From positions 1 through 64,000 of the forward strand of contig NZ_JAKFHA010000044.1 of assembly GCF_021502675.1 (NCBI RefSeq): a stretch of DNA of 64,000 bases, in the 5' to 3' direction. Under the pieces are notes generated by a model. It had not been told where the DNA came from. It saw only the letters and a program-made list of their open reading frames with translations, and made no database searches. This stretch comes from Yinghuangia soli. Its GTDB lineage: Bacteria; Actinomycetota; Actinomycetes; Streptomycetales; Streptomycetaceae. The stretch's first letter is position 1. Every line of letters begins with the position of its first letter. A program made the position numbers and the translations under genes. This document shows positions 8,808-16,381 of the stretch, one piece after another.

Positions 8808-9254
8808 TCAGGGGCGGTCGGGGCCTCGGTACGGGAGGGTCTGGTTGTAGACGACGCTTGTGGTCGTGCTGCCCAGGCCGGCCAGTTCGTCCATGAGGGT
8901 CTCCAGGTGCCCCATGGAGGTGGCGGCGACCTTGAGGGTGTAGCAGTCGTCGCCGGTGGTGCGCAGGCACTCGAGGATCTCGCGGCGTTCGGCGAGGAGG
9001 CGGCGGAGCGGCTCGTGGCGGTTGCCGGGGTATTTGAGGCGGACGACGGCGAGCACCGGGTAGCCGGCCTTCTCCAGGTCGACGACGGCCCGGTAGCCGG
9101 TGATGACGCCCTGCGCCTCCAACTGCCGTACGCGTTCGGTGGTCGCGGACGGGCTGAGGCTGATGCGCCGGCCCAGCTCGCTGAGGGAGATGCGGGCCTC
9201 CGCCTGGAGCTGCGCGATGATCGCCCAGTCGGTGTCGTCGAGGTTTGCGGCCAT
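8808..9254 (-). CDS. Lrp/AsnC family transcriptional regulator
   Basis: A 148-residue regulator. The N-terminal helix-turn-helix is LDDTDWAIIAQLQAEARISL through LGRRISLSPSATTERVRQLE. It is followed by the effector-binding RAM domain with GYPVLAVVRLKYPG and the TGDDCYTLKVAA signature. Such proteins sense amino acids and act as octamers. It is divergent from the LLM oxidoreductase-deaminase operon, its likely target along with its own promoter. Confidence 0.9.
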   Translation of the reverse strand: MAANLDDTDWAIIAQLQAEARISLSELGRRISLSPSATTERVRQLEAQGVITGYRAVVDLEKAGYPVLAVVRLKYPGNRHEPLRRLLAERREILECLRTTGDDCYTLKVAATSMGHLETLMDELAGLGSTTTSVVYNQTLPYRGPDRP

Positions 9255-9311
9255 CCGGGCAATCTACCGGTGGATCCACGGCGGAAGGGCCGGGAAGCCG
9301 GGAGATGTCGG

Positions 9312-9341
9312 TTACCTTGCGCCCGGTCGGCGGGATAGCTT
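9312..9341 (+). promoter_or_regulatory. leaderless promoter of the LLM oxidoreductase operon
   Basis: The -10 TAGCTT at 9336-9341 lies seven bases before the ATG at 9349, so the transcript should begin at or next to the start codon. TTACCT at 9312-9317 could be the -35, 18 bases away. Confidence 0.5.
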
Positions 9342-9348
9342 GGCGATC

Positions 9349-10188
9349 ATGCAACTGGGTGTGAACGTACCGAACTTCGGGCCGGGTACCGACCCCGGCG
9401 TGCTGCGCGAGTGGGCGCGGGTCGTCGAGGGCCTCGGCTTCGACGTCCTCATGGTGTCGGACCACGTCGTCGTCACGGACGACTTCTCCGGACGCTACCC
9501 GGAGCCGTTCTACGAACCGTTCACCACGCTGTCGTGGCTCGCCGGGCTCACCACGCGCGTCCGGCTCGGCACAACCGTGCTGATCCTGCCGTACCGGCAC
9601 CCGCGCCTGGTGGCGCGCATGGCCGCCAACCTGCACGCGCTCAGCGCCGGCCGCCTCGTGCTGGGGGTGGGCGCCGGATGGTCCGCGAAGGAGTTCGCGG
9701 CGCTCGATGTCGCGCATGCGGACCGCGGCGCGCTGACGGACGCCTGCCTGGAAGTGCTCCGCGAGCCGATCGCGCCCGCGTTCACCGACGGGCTGCCGAC
9801 GGTCCCCATCTGGGTCGGCGGCCACAGCCCCGCCGCGCTGCGCCGCGCGATCCGGTACGGCGACGCCTGGCATCCGCTGCGGCTCACCGTCCCGGCGATG
9901 CGCGAGATCCTCGCGGCGCACCCGATGCCGGGCTTCGCCCCGCGCATCGCGTTCAAGCTCACCGCCCAGCCCGTCGACGACCCGGAACGGCCCGCGGGCA
10001 CCGGCACGTTGGACCAGATCCTCGCCGACCTGGAGGAACTGCGGGAGCTCGGCGCGGGCACCGTCGTCCTCGACCCGTACCACCTCGACCCGGACGAGAC
10101 CCGCCGGCCGCACGAGGCCTGGCGCGCGCTCACCGCCGTCGCCACCCAGTACCCCGCCCACCGGGCCGAGCGAGAGGCCGCATCATGA
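9349..10188 (+). CDS. LLM-class F420-dependent oxidoreductase
   Basis: A 279-residue TIM-barrel flavin/F420 enzyme of the luciferase-like family. Typical segments are LGVNVPNFGPG at the start, EGLGFDVLMVSDHVV, TTLSWLAGLTTRVRLGTTVL, and the GAGWSAKEF loop after LVLGV. The absence of a ribosome site and the -10 box next to the ATG suggest leaderless translation. Its TGA overlaps the ATG of a deaminase gene (ATGA). The pair may act on a common heterocycle. The substrate is not identifiable from sequence. Confidence 0.88.
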   Translation: MQLGVNVPNFGPGTDPGVLREWARVVEGLGFDVLMVSDHVVVTDDFSGRYPEPFYEPFTTLSWLAGLTTRVRLGTTVLILPYRHPRLVARMAANLHALSAGRLVLGVGAGWSAKEFAALDVAHADRGALTDACLEVLREPIAPAFTDGLPTVPIWVGGHSPAALRRAIRYGDAWHPLRLTVPAMREILAAHPMPGFAPRIAFKLTAQPVDDPERPAGTGTLDQILADLEELRELGAGTVVLDPYHLDPDETRRPHEAWRALTAVATQYPAHRAEREAAS

Positions 10189-10616
10189 TCACTCCAGCCG
10201 ACGAGGCCCTGCTGCGCCGCGCGATCGCCATCGCGGCCCGTGCCGTCACCCTGGGGGACGGGCCCTACGGCTCGCTGCTCGCTGGCCCGGACGGCGACGT
10301 CCTCATCGAAGCGCACAACACCGTCGCCCGCGACGACGACATCGCCGCCCACCCCGAACTCAAGCTCGCCCGCTGGGCCGCCCGCGAACTCGACCGCGAG
10401 ACCGCGGCGCGCACCACGATGTACACCAGCTGCCAGCCGTGCGGGATGTGCACCGGCGGCATCGTCCGCTCCGGCCTCGGCCGCGTCGTATACGCCCTGT
10501 CCACCGACCAGTTCGTCGCCCTGAACCCCTCCGGCGGCTGGCCGGAAGTCCCCCAGGACGGCCCGGCCCTGTTCGACGAGGCACGCGGCCCGATCGTGGA
10601 CTTCTGCAAGCTGTAG
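10185..10616 (+). CDS. nucleoside/guanine deaminase-like protein
   Basis: A 143-residue cytidine-deaminase-fold enzyme. The zinc site is HPELKLARWAARE (His ligand and catalytic Glu) and TSCQPCGMCTGG (PCxxC ligands). Most relatives have H-A-E or C-A-E; here the middle residue is Pro. It begins inside the stop of the F420 oxidoreductase gene and is probably co-translated with it. It is expected to hydrolytically deaminate a purine, pyrimidine or related heterocycle in the cytoplasm. Confidence 0.86.
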   Translation: MITPADEALLRRAIAIAARAVTLGDGPYGSLLAGPDGDVLIEAHNTVARDDDIAAHPELKLARWAARELDRETAARTTMYTSCQPCGMCTGGIVRSGLGRVVYALSTDQFVALNPSGGWPEVPQDGPALFDEARGPIVDFCKL

Positions 10617-10626
10617 GACGCCCGGC

Positions 10627-10700
10627 GCCGCGCGGCATCCGCCGAACTCGCGCGTTGCCGCGCGGCATTCATGGACCCCGCACGGTGCCGTGCGGCATCC
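10627..10700. repeat. three 30-base-spaced palindromic repeats
   Basis: The element GCCGYGCGGCATYC occurs at 10627, 10657 and 10687, an exact 30-base period. Each copy is partly self-complementary, so the array can form small hairpins. It fills the space between the convergent deaminase and MerR genes and may act as a terminator. Confidence 0.5.
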
Positions 10701-10739
10701 GCGGACGGTTCGCTGTCGGCGTGCCGCGCCTGGTCGCGG

Positions 10740-11210
10740 TCAGTCTGCCGGGGTGGGGGAGGCGGCGGGGGCGGCGGGGCGGCCTGCTGCTTGGGCTAGG
10801 CGGGTGCGCAGGTGGGTCAGGCGGGCGATTTCGGCGTCGAGGGCGGCGAGTCGGCGGTCGACTGCCTCCGCGGCAGGGGATGCGGGGGATGAGGGGGGTG
10901 TGGGGGAGGGCGTGCCGGTGTGCGGGGGTGCTGCCGGGGGCTCCGCCAGGTCCTCGACCACGGCGGTGCAGTGTGGCGGTGCGCCGGCCGCGAGGAGGTC
11001 GAGGCGGGAGGCGAAGCCGCGGACGTCCTCGACGGTGAGTCCGTGCTGCAGCAGTTCGCGGACGGCGCGGATCCTGGCGACGTCGCCCGGTCCGTACACG
11101 CGCTGGCCGGACGGGCTGCGCGGCGGTGCGGGCAGCAGGCCGCGCTGCTCATAGAACCGCAGGGCCCTGGGTGTCGTCCCGGCGGCCGCAGCCGCGTCCC
11201 CGATCCTCAT
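10740..11210 (-). CDS. MerR family transcriptional regulator
   Basis: A 156-residue protein. The N-terminal winged helix is MRIGDAAAAAGTTPRALRFY, EQRGLLPAPPRSPSGQRVY and GDVARIRAVRELLQHGL. A central cysteine (PPHC) lies before a Pro/Ser-rich linker and a terminal coiled-coil (VDRRLAALDAEIARLTHLRT) for dimerisation. It lies 21 bases downstream of the oxidoreductase gene in the same direction, so it probably autoregulates through the palindrome at 12434-12456. Confidence 0.88.
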   Translation of the reverse strand: MRIGDAAAAAGTTPRALRFYEQRGLLPAPPRSPSGQRVYGPGDVARIRAVRELLQHGLTVEDVRGFASRLDLLAAGAPPHCTAVVEDLAEPPAAPPHTGTPSPTPPSSPASPAAEAVDRRLAALDAEIARLTHLRTRLAQAAGRPAAPAASPTPAD

Positions 11211-11231
11211 GCACGCCTCCCGCTCGTACGC

Positions 11232-12278
11232 CTACAACGCCACCACGACTGTGCCGAAGTGGCGTCCCTCGATCAGTTCCTGCAACGCCGCGGGGGCGCG
11301 GTCGATGCCCGGGAGCGCGACGTAGGGGAATCGGATCCGCCCCTCGCGCAGCCAGCCGCCGAAGCGCTCCTCCCATTCGGCGGGCACGTCCGGATGGTCG
11401 GCGCCGCGGTAGCCGCGTACCGACACGCCCTGGACGACGAGCCGGTAGCTGTCGACCTCGGCGGGCGCACTGCCGCCCGCGCGATCCCCGGACAGTTGCC
11501 CGGCCAGCGCACCGACCAGCGCGATCCGCGCGCCCGGCCGTGCGGCGGCCACCGTGGCGGTCAACTGCTCGCCGCCGACGGTGTCCACGACCACGTCCAC
11601 GCCTTCGGGCGCGGCCTTGGCCAGCAGGTCCCCGAACGGCGCGGACCCACGGACGACGACGGCGTCGAACCCGAACTCCGCCCGCAGCCGCTCCGCCTTG
11701 TCTGCCGACCCGGTGCTGCCGATGACGCGGCCCGCACCCGACAACCGGGCGATCTGCCCCGCAAGCACCCCGGTCGCGCCCGCCGCACCGCTGACGAACA
11801 CCGTCTCGCCGTCCCGGACGGGCGCGAGGCGGGTGAGCGCGCCGTACGCCGCCGACCCGCTGGACAGGTGCGCCACCGGGTCGGGGAGCGTCGCGGGAGT
11901 GCAGTGGTCGGCGGGCAGCCGAGCGAACTCCCGCCAGCCGTCGAGGTGGACGACCACCGCCCCGGGCCGGAGCCCCGCGCCTTCGCCGGCCGCGACCACC
12001 TCGCCCACCGCAGGACCGAAGAGCGTGTCGCCGGCCCGCAGCGGCGGCAGGGGCACACCGTCCGTCTCGTCGCCCATCAGCGTCCGCAGCCCTGGGAAGA
12101 CGAGGAAGTGGCGGTTCCGGACGACGACTTCACCAGGTCCTGGGGCCGTGACAGGAACCTCGGCGATGTGCAGATCGGCGGCGGTCGGCAGCCCCCGCGG
12201 CTGCCCGGCGAGCCGGACCTCGCGCGAGATGCGGGGGAGGGGGTGGGGGTGCGCAGGGGAGACGGACGTTGCGGTCAT
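11232..12278 (-). CDS. zinc-independent NADP-dependent MDR oxidoreductase
   Basis: A 348-residue medium-chain reductase of the leukotriene B4 dehydrogenase/CurA type. The GroES-like N-terminus has TAPGPGEVVVRNRHF. The nucleotide-binding motif is VFVSGAAGATGVLAGQIARL. There are no structural zinc cysteines. The ATG at 12278 has an AAGGAG ribosome site. It probably reduces alpha,beta-unsaturated ketones or aldehydes with NADPH. It is followed by a MerR regulator in the same operon; a MerR-type palindrome lies upstream, consistent with induction by reactive electrophiles. Confidence 0.88.
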   Translation of the reverse strand: MTATSVSPAHPHPLPRISREVRLAGQPRGLPTAADLHIAEVPVTAPGPGEVVVRNRHFLVFPGLRTLMGDETDGVPLPPLRAGDTLFGPAVGEVVAAGEGAGLRPGAVVVHLDGWREFARLPADHCTPATLPDPVAHLSSGSAAYGALTRLAPVRDGETVFVSGAAGATGVLAGQIARLSGAGRVIGSTGSADKAERLRAEFGFDAVVVRGSAPFGDLLAKAAPEGVDVVVDTVGGEQLTATVAAARPGARIALVGALAGQLSGDRAGGSAPAEVDSYRLVVQGVSVRGYRGADHPDVPAEWEERFGGWLREGRIRFPYVALPGIDRAPAALQELIEGRHFGTVVVAL

Positions 12279-12433
12279 GGAGGACTCCTTGGGGTGGGGT
12301 GGGGTGTGGTCGGCCGCGCGGGCGGCTGTTCGGTTGACCGGTTGACCGGCAGTGCGACTGACCGGCAGTGCGACCGGACAGCCGGGCCCTGCGGCGCCGG
12401 GCATCCGGCAACCGCCGAGGCGCCGCGGCGACG

Positions 12434-12456
12434 TTAACCCCTGACGTGCGGGTCAA
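12434..12456 (-). promoter_or_regulatory. MerR-type operator of the oxidoreductase-MerR operon
   Basis: TTAACCC and GGGTCAA form inverted arms around an ACGT-containing centre. On the minus strand this reads TTGACC...TTAACG. This shape is typical of MerR-family operators. The 324-base spacer 12279-12602 otherwise contains short GACCGG repeats and the start-proximal promoter of the divergent gene, with no further gene seen. Confidence 0.5.
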
Positions 12457-12590
12457 AGGCAAGCCCGGTGTGCCGGGCGGGGCGGCGCGGTGCCCTACCG
12501 CGGCACGCGCGCCGGCTGCGGGACGCGGCCCTACGGGTGATCTTCTTGTGGGTCGGAAGTTGCCGACCCGGGCGCCGGGGGAGTGCGGCT

Positions 12591-12596
12591 GATACT
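12591..12596 (+). promoter_or_regulatory. -10 box for a leaderless transcript
   Basis: GATACT lies six bases before the ATG at 12603. There is no ribosome-binding sequence at normal spacing, so the serine-hydrolase-like gene is probably leaderless. Confidence 0.4.
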
Positions 12597-12602
12597 GCGC
12601 GC

Positions 12603-13838
12603 ATGAGGATCACCCGTTTGAAGTCGCGCTCGTACCTGGCGGCGGCCGCCGCGTTCGTCGCGTTGTTCGCGCTCGGCGCGCCCGCGGGGCCGGCCGACGC
12701 CGCCGCGGGAAGCGCCCGGTATCCCCGGCTCTGCGTCGGATCGCAGGTGCCGGACAGCGGGCCCGCGCGCGACATCGTGCGGATCGCCGAGCAGGCGAAG
12801 GCCGAGATGGGGCTCAAGTCGGTGATCCTGCGGGTCACGTCCGGCGGCCGCGAGGTCGTCACGACGGCGCTCGGTGAGTCGATGACGGCGGTACCTGCCA
12901 CGCCCGCGATGCACTTCCGCAACGGCAACATCGCCATCAGCTACATGGGGACCGCGCTCCTGCGCTTGGTCGACCAGGGCCGCGTCAACCTGGACGATCC
13001 CGTCTCGCACTGGCTGCCCGGTCTCCCGCCCGCCATGGCGCCGGTGACGCTGCGGATGCTTGCCGCCTCGACCACCGGGCTGATCGACTACGTCAAGGAC
13101 CCGGGCTTCATTCCCGCGGTGGGCGCGAACCCGTTCCGGCAGTGGACGGCCGACGAGCTCGTGAGCATCGCGACCACCAAGGACCTGCTGTACGCCCCGG
13201 GCACCAACTGGAACTACTCGCACGCCAACTTCGTGCTGCTCGGCGCCGCACTGGAGAAGATCACCGGCACCCGGCTGGACCACCTGCTCCAGCAGCAGAT
13301 CATGGGCCCGCTCGGCCTGCGGCAGACGGCCAACAGCTTCACCCCGGAGATCCCCGAGCCCGTCCTGCACGCGTTCACCGCGGACCGCGGGACGTACGAG
13401 GAGACGACGTTCTGGAACCCCTCGTGGACGACCGCCCCCGGCGCGGTGCAGACCACCGACATCTGCGACCTGGCCCGCTCGGCCGAAGCGATCGGCGCGG
13501 GCGAACTGCTGTCCCCGGCTGCGTACCAGCAGCTCCTGAACCCGGGGACGGTCGGCCTGGGGACCCCCACCGAGAAGTGCCCGGCGACCCTCTGCATCGC
13601 GCAGACGCAGAACACTCACTACGGCATGGGCGTGCTGGTCCTGGGCGACTGGGTCTCGCAACACCCGCTGTTCTTCGGCTACTCAGCCACCCAGAACTAC
13701 CTGCCGTGCGCCCGCCTGGCCATCGCGGTCTCGACCACGCAGAACCCGGGCGCGCAGGGCGGGCACACCGCGCACCTGATCGCCCAGCGCATCGCGGCAG
13801 CGCTCGCGCCGGGGCATCCGATCCCGAACTTCGGCTGA
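12603..13838 (+). CDS. secreted beta-lactamase-fold protein, probably catalytically inactive
   Basis: A 411-residue exported protein of the class C beta-lactamase/DD-peptidase family (signal peptide residues 1-34). The order of family blocks is kept: FRNGNIAISY where active members have FR.gSvTK, LVDQGRVNLDDPVSHWLPG, PVTLRMLAASTTGLIDY, and NYSHANFVLLGAALEKITG. But the SxxK serine and lysine are replaced (Asn109, Ile112), the YxN motif is YSH (205-207), and the terminal HxG motif reads GYSATQ. I infer a non-catalytic, perhaps peptidoglycan- or ligand-binding, extracellular protein. An alternative is a divergent active site. Confidence 0.8.
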   Translation: MRITRLKSRSYLAAAAAFVALFALGAPAGPADAAAGSARYPRLCVGSQVPDSGPARDIVRIAEQAKAEMGLKSVILRVTSGGREVVTTALGESMTAVPATPAMHFRNGNIAISYMGTALLRLVDQGRVNLDDPVSHWLPGLPPAMAPVTLRMLAASTTGLIDYVKDPGFIPAVGANPFRQWTADELVSIATTKDLLYAPGTNWNYSHANFVLLGAALEKITGTRLDHLLQQQIMGPLGLRQTANSFTPEIPEPVLHAFTADRGTYEETTFWNPSWTTAPGAVQTTDICDLARSAEAIGAGELLSPAAYQQLLNPGTVGLGTPTEKCPATLCIAQTQNTHYGMGVLVLGDWVSQHPLFFGYSATQNYLPCARLAIAVSTTQNPGAQGGHTAHLIAQRIAAALAPGHPIPNFG

Positions 13839-13839
13839 G

Positions 13840-13872
13840 GCGACGAGGCCACGAGGCCACGAGGCGACGAGG
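13840..13872. repeat. short tandem repeat after the beta-lactamase-like gene
   Basis: Four imperfect nine-base units related to CCACGAGGC just after the stop codon at 13838. A second, looser repeat (GTCGGCGCTT...CCGAGC) follows at about 13915-13975, in the spacer before the convergent Nudix gene. Confidence 0.45.
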
Positions 13873-13988
13873 GACGAAGGGGCAAAGCGAGGAGGCTCGG
13901 AGCGCCGGCGCGGGGTCGGCGCTTTGGCCGAGCGTGGACCGGAAGGCTGCGTCGGCGCTTGGACCGAGCCGTGGGATGCGGCACCGCG

Positions 13989-14549
13989 TCAGCTTGCCGT
14001 GTGGTCGCCAGAGGCGGTGCCCGTGCTGGTGTCGGCGGTGCCGCTGCCAGGGCCGTGGTTCGGGATGGCGTCCATACCCGCGATGTACACCGTCCGGCCG
14101 GACGTCCGCGCCTCGAACGCGGCCGCGACGCGCACGCCCGTGTAGCCGAGCAGCTCCGGCGCCGCCTTCGGCTCCACGAAGGCGGCGTCGTCCAACTCCT
14201 CTTCCTGCAGACGGATGTCCGCGATGCGCGCGGCGTCGAGCGTGCCGCCGTCGAACAGCCACGTGACCATCGGGCGGGGACGCGGCGCGCGCGTCGGCGA
14301 CCAGTGCACGACGAGCAGGTCGCCGACCGGCAGGTCGAGTCCGACCTCCTCGCGCACCTCGCGTGCGCAGGCCAGGTGGGGGTACTCGTCCATCTCGATC
14401 TGGCCGCCCGGGAACAGCCAGTCAGGGCGGTAGTTCGGCTTCACCAGCAGGACGCGGCCCTGCTCGTCGGTAATGAAGGCACCTGCGGACGCGTAGACCG
14501 AGGGGCGCTGCGCGTACCACTCTTCGGGCGTCAGTTTGTCGTCGCTCAC
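13989..14549 (-). CDS. Nudix hydrolase
   Basis: A 186-residue pyrophosphohydrolase. The Nudix box is GGQIEMDEYPHLACAREVREE, fitting Gx5Ex7REVREExG with the catalytic Glu residues present. The start is taken as GTG 14549 because a -10 box (TACGCT) lies seven bases upstream; a GTG at 14594 is possible. A Ser/Thr/Gly-rich tail (GPGSGTADTSTGTASG) follows the domain. The substrate, a nucleoside diphosphate derivative, is not predictable. Confidence 0.85.
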   Translation of the reverse strand: MSDDKLTPEEWYAQRPSVYASAGAFITDEQGRVLLVKPNYRPDWLFPGGQIEMDEYPHLACAREVREEVGLDLPVGDLLVVHWSPTRAPRPRPMVTWLFDGGTLDAARIADIRLQEEELDDAAFVEPKAAPELLGYTGVRVAAAFEARTSGRTVYIAGMDAIPNHGPGSGTADTSTGTASGDHTAS

Positions 14550-14556
14550 GGCCGCG

Positions 14557-14562
14557 AGCGTA
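14557..14562 (-). promoter_or_regulatory. -10 box of the Nudix gene (leaderless)
   Basis: TACGCT on the minus strand lies seven bases before the GTG at 14549. No ribosome site is visible. Confidence 0.4.
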
Positions 14563-14648
14563 GCGGTCCGGCAGGCAGCGAGCGGGATTCGCACACCGCC
14601 CGGGAGGATGTCAGGCGGTCGGTGTGGCCGTGGGCATGTGCGGTGGCT

Positions 14649-15311
14649 TCATTCCTCCGTCGCGTGTGCGGCATCCTCGGCGAAGCGCTCGAACAGCGTG
14701 AGCAGTTCGCGGGGATTCCGCGCAATGGTGGCCTCCACCTCGTCGACGTCGATCGCTATCCGATCCCTCTCCCGGAAGCCAAGCCCCGGGGCGTACAGGA
14801 AGTGCTCACTGCCGGACTTCCAGCAGCTGAACGGGACGCCTGCGGCGTGCATGCGGCAGGTGAGCTGCCATTCCCTGGGCTCGTCGGCGGACACGCGGAC
14901 GCCACGCGCGGCCAACTCCGGCAGGATCTCCTCGTAGGACTGCCGGGACAGGGGGTTCCCCGAGACGGCGATGTTCGTGGCATTGCAGGCAAGCAGTGGG
15001 CCGAGATCGTGCAGCAGGTTCCTCTGCACGGTCAGCACCGAGAGATTGGCGAACCGGTCGATGCCGTCGAGGTCCCGCAGGCCACTGTCCTGGACGGTCA
15101 GTGATATCAGCTGATCCATCCGGGGAAGGCCGGCGAGCGACACCGGGTCGCAGCCGTCGAGGATCAGGACCTCGAGCGCCGGGAAGTTGCGCACGCCGTT
15201 CAGCGACGCGGCGTTGCTGATACGCAGGTCGGTGATCGCCTCCGTGCCACGGCCTCTCAGCCGTTGACGCAGCCGCGCGCGCTCCAGCCCCTCCCGGACC
15301 TGCGGCTCCAT
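14649..15311 (-). CDS. leucine-rich-repeat-like protein
   Basis: A 220-residue cytoplasmic protein with three or four LRR-type units in residues 25-130: ITDLRISNAASLNGVRNFPA, LEVLILDGCDPVSLAGLPRM, LISLTVQDSGLRDLDGIDRF, LSVLTVQRNLLHDLGPLLAC. The C-terminal half has a different character, with an acidic end. LRR domains usually bind proteins. The only ATG (15311) has no ribosome site at normal distance; an AGGAG lies about 20 bases upstream. It sits close to transposase scraps and an immunity-type gene, which may mean an eroded toxin-antitoxin or effector neighbourhood. Confidence 0.68.
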   Translation of the reverse strand: MEPQVREGLERARLRQRLRGRGTEAITDLRISNAASLNGVRNFPALEVLILDGCDPVSLAGLPRMDQLISLTVQDSGLRDLDGIDRFANLSVLTVQRNLLHDLGPLLACNATNIAVSGNPLSRQSYEEILPELAARGVRVSADEPREWQLTCRMHAAGVPFSCWKSGSEHFLYAPGLGFRERDRIAIDVDEVEATIARNPRELLTLFERFAEDAAHATEE

Positions 15312-15435
15312 CGGGTATTCGAAGTGCTCGATGACGTATCACTCCTGGGGTGCGTATCGGGTCGTGATCCATCTGTGGGATTCACCCACGCGATGAGATC
15401 GGATCTGGTGGATCGTGTGCGTTAAGCGAGCGCAA

Positions 15436-15573
15436 ATGACATATGTTGACTGCGAGTTCAGTGCACCCTATCTGCCGATCGGCGAGCACGGCCCCTACCC
15501 CGAGCGGCTATGGCAGGAGGCCGGCGAGGTCGCTCGCGGGGGTCGTGGCATAGCGGGTGGCGATGCGGCGTCC
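15436..15573. pseudogene. two transposase scraps (IS5-like)
   Basis: On the plus strand, 15436-15522 encodes SAPYLPIGEHGPYPERL, which matches the N-terminal motif of IS5-type actinomycete transposases (normally continuing into a FEGVIWRFR-type segment). On the minus strand, 15508-15573 encodes GRRIATRYATTPASDLAGLL before a stop, resembling the family's C-terminal RIATRYDKT..S..A end. The pieces point in opposite directions and join within about 20 bases. The 301-base spacer 15312-15612 holds nothing else I can support. Confidence 0.5.
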
Positions 15574-15612
15574 GGTGGCGGCGTGCCGGTGTGGTCGACG
15601 AGGATGCTTCCC

Positions 15613-16164
15613 GTGGTCGACGAAAACCGCGAGATCATTCTGAGCAAGCAGGACCTTCGTGCGGTCGCCGGTTATGCCGCCGAGAGCGCGCAGGAAGTCC
15701 TGGAGATCTTTGAGAGCGCCCACCCGGCCGACGCGCGGCCTCGCGACGCGATCGACGCCGCATGGACGTTCGCTCGAGGTGGCGAACGCGGGAAGTCCCA
15801 GCGTGATAGCGCCTGGGCAGCACACAAGGCGGCCCGAGACGCGGACACCGCCTCTGCGGGCGATGCAGCCCGAGCAGCGATGAGCGCGGCATCTGCTGCG
15901 TACTTGCATCCCCTGGCCGACGCTCATCAGGTGAAGCACATTCTGGGGGCAGCGGCCCACGCGGCGAGAGCGGCCGAACTGGCGGCGGGCGGAGACCGGG
16001 CTGTCGGTGCTGATCACATCGAGAAAGCTCGCCGGCGCGCGGCAGCAGACGTCGTCGACGTGCTCAGGCGCTACCCTCCGGCACCTGCCGGCGGAGGGCG
16101 CGTCGGCGAACTGCTCCGCGAGCTGGATGCGGCCCTCCGAAGCCGTCACCAAGACCCGGAGTGA
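15613..16164 (+). CDS. Imm5-like putative immunity protein
   Basis: A 183-residue all-helical protein: LSKQDLRAVAGYAAESAQEV, FESAHPADARPRDAIDAAW, AAYLHPLADAHQVKHILGAA, HAARAAELAAGGD and VDVLRRYPPAPAGG. I recognise this as the actinomycete putative immunity protein family (Imm5-like), thought to neutralise polymorphic toxins; the function is by family only. A GAGG ribosome site nine bases before GTG 15613 supports that start; ATG 15604 is in frame. No toxin gene is adjacent, only transposase fragments, so it is an orphan. Confidence 0.72.
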   Translation: MVDENREIILSKQDLRAVAGYAAESAQEVLEIFESAHPADARPRDAIDAAWTFARGGERGKSQRDSAWAAHKAARDADTASAGDAARAAMSAASAAYLHPLADAHQVKHILGAAAHAARAAELAAGGDRAVGADHIEKARRRAAADVVDVLRRYPPAPAGGGRVGELLRELDAALRSRHQDPE

Positions 16165-16381
16165 TCACGACTCGATACACGCCGTAGCTCTCTCGGCTTG
16201 CGGGGCGGGCGGGCAGCCGTCGGCCTGTCTTCGGCGCGAACGGGACTGTCTCACGCGCTCCGCTGCGGCCTCGGCTCAAGACGGCGGTCGACTCTGGTGA
16301 CGGTCGATGCTGCCGAGCTGCCGAGCTGCCGGCGGTGAGTCGAGGCCGTTGCGCCTGCGGCGTCCGCTGCCCGGGCCGGGG

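Noticed and set aside
10627-10700. CRISPR-like array
   Set aside because: Only three short units with tiny spacers, GC-rich and self-complementary; no cas genes.
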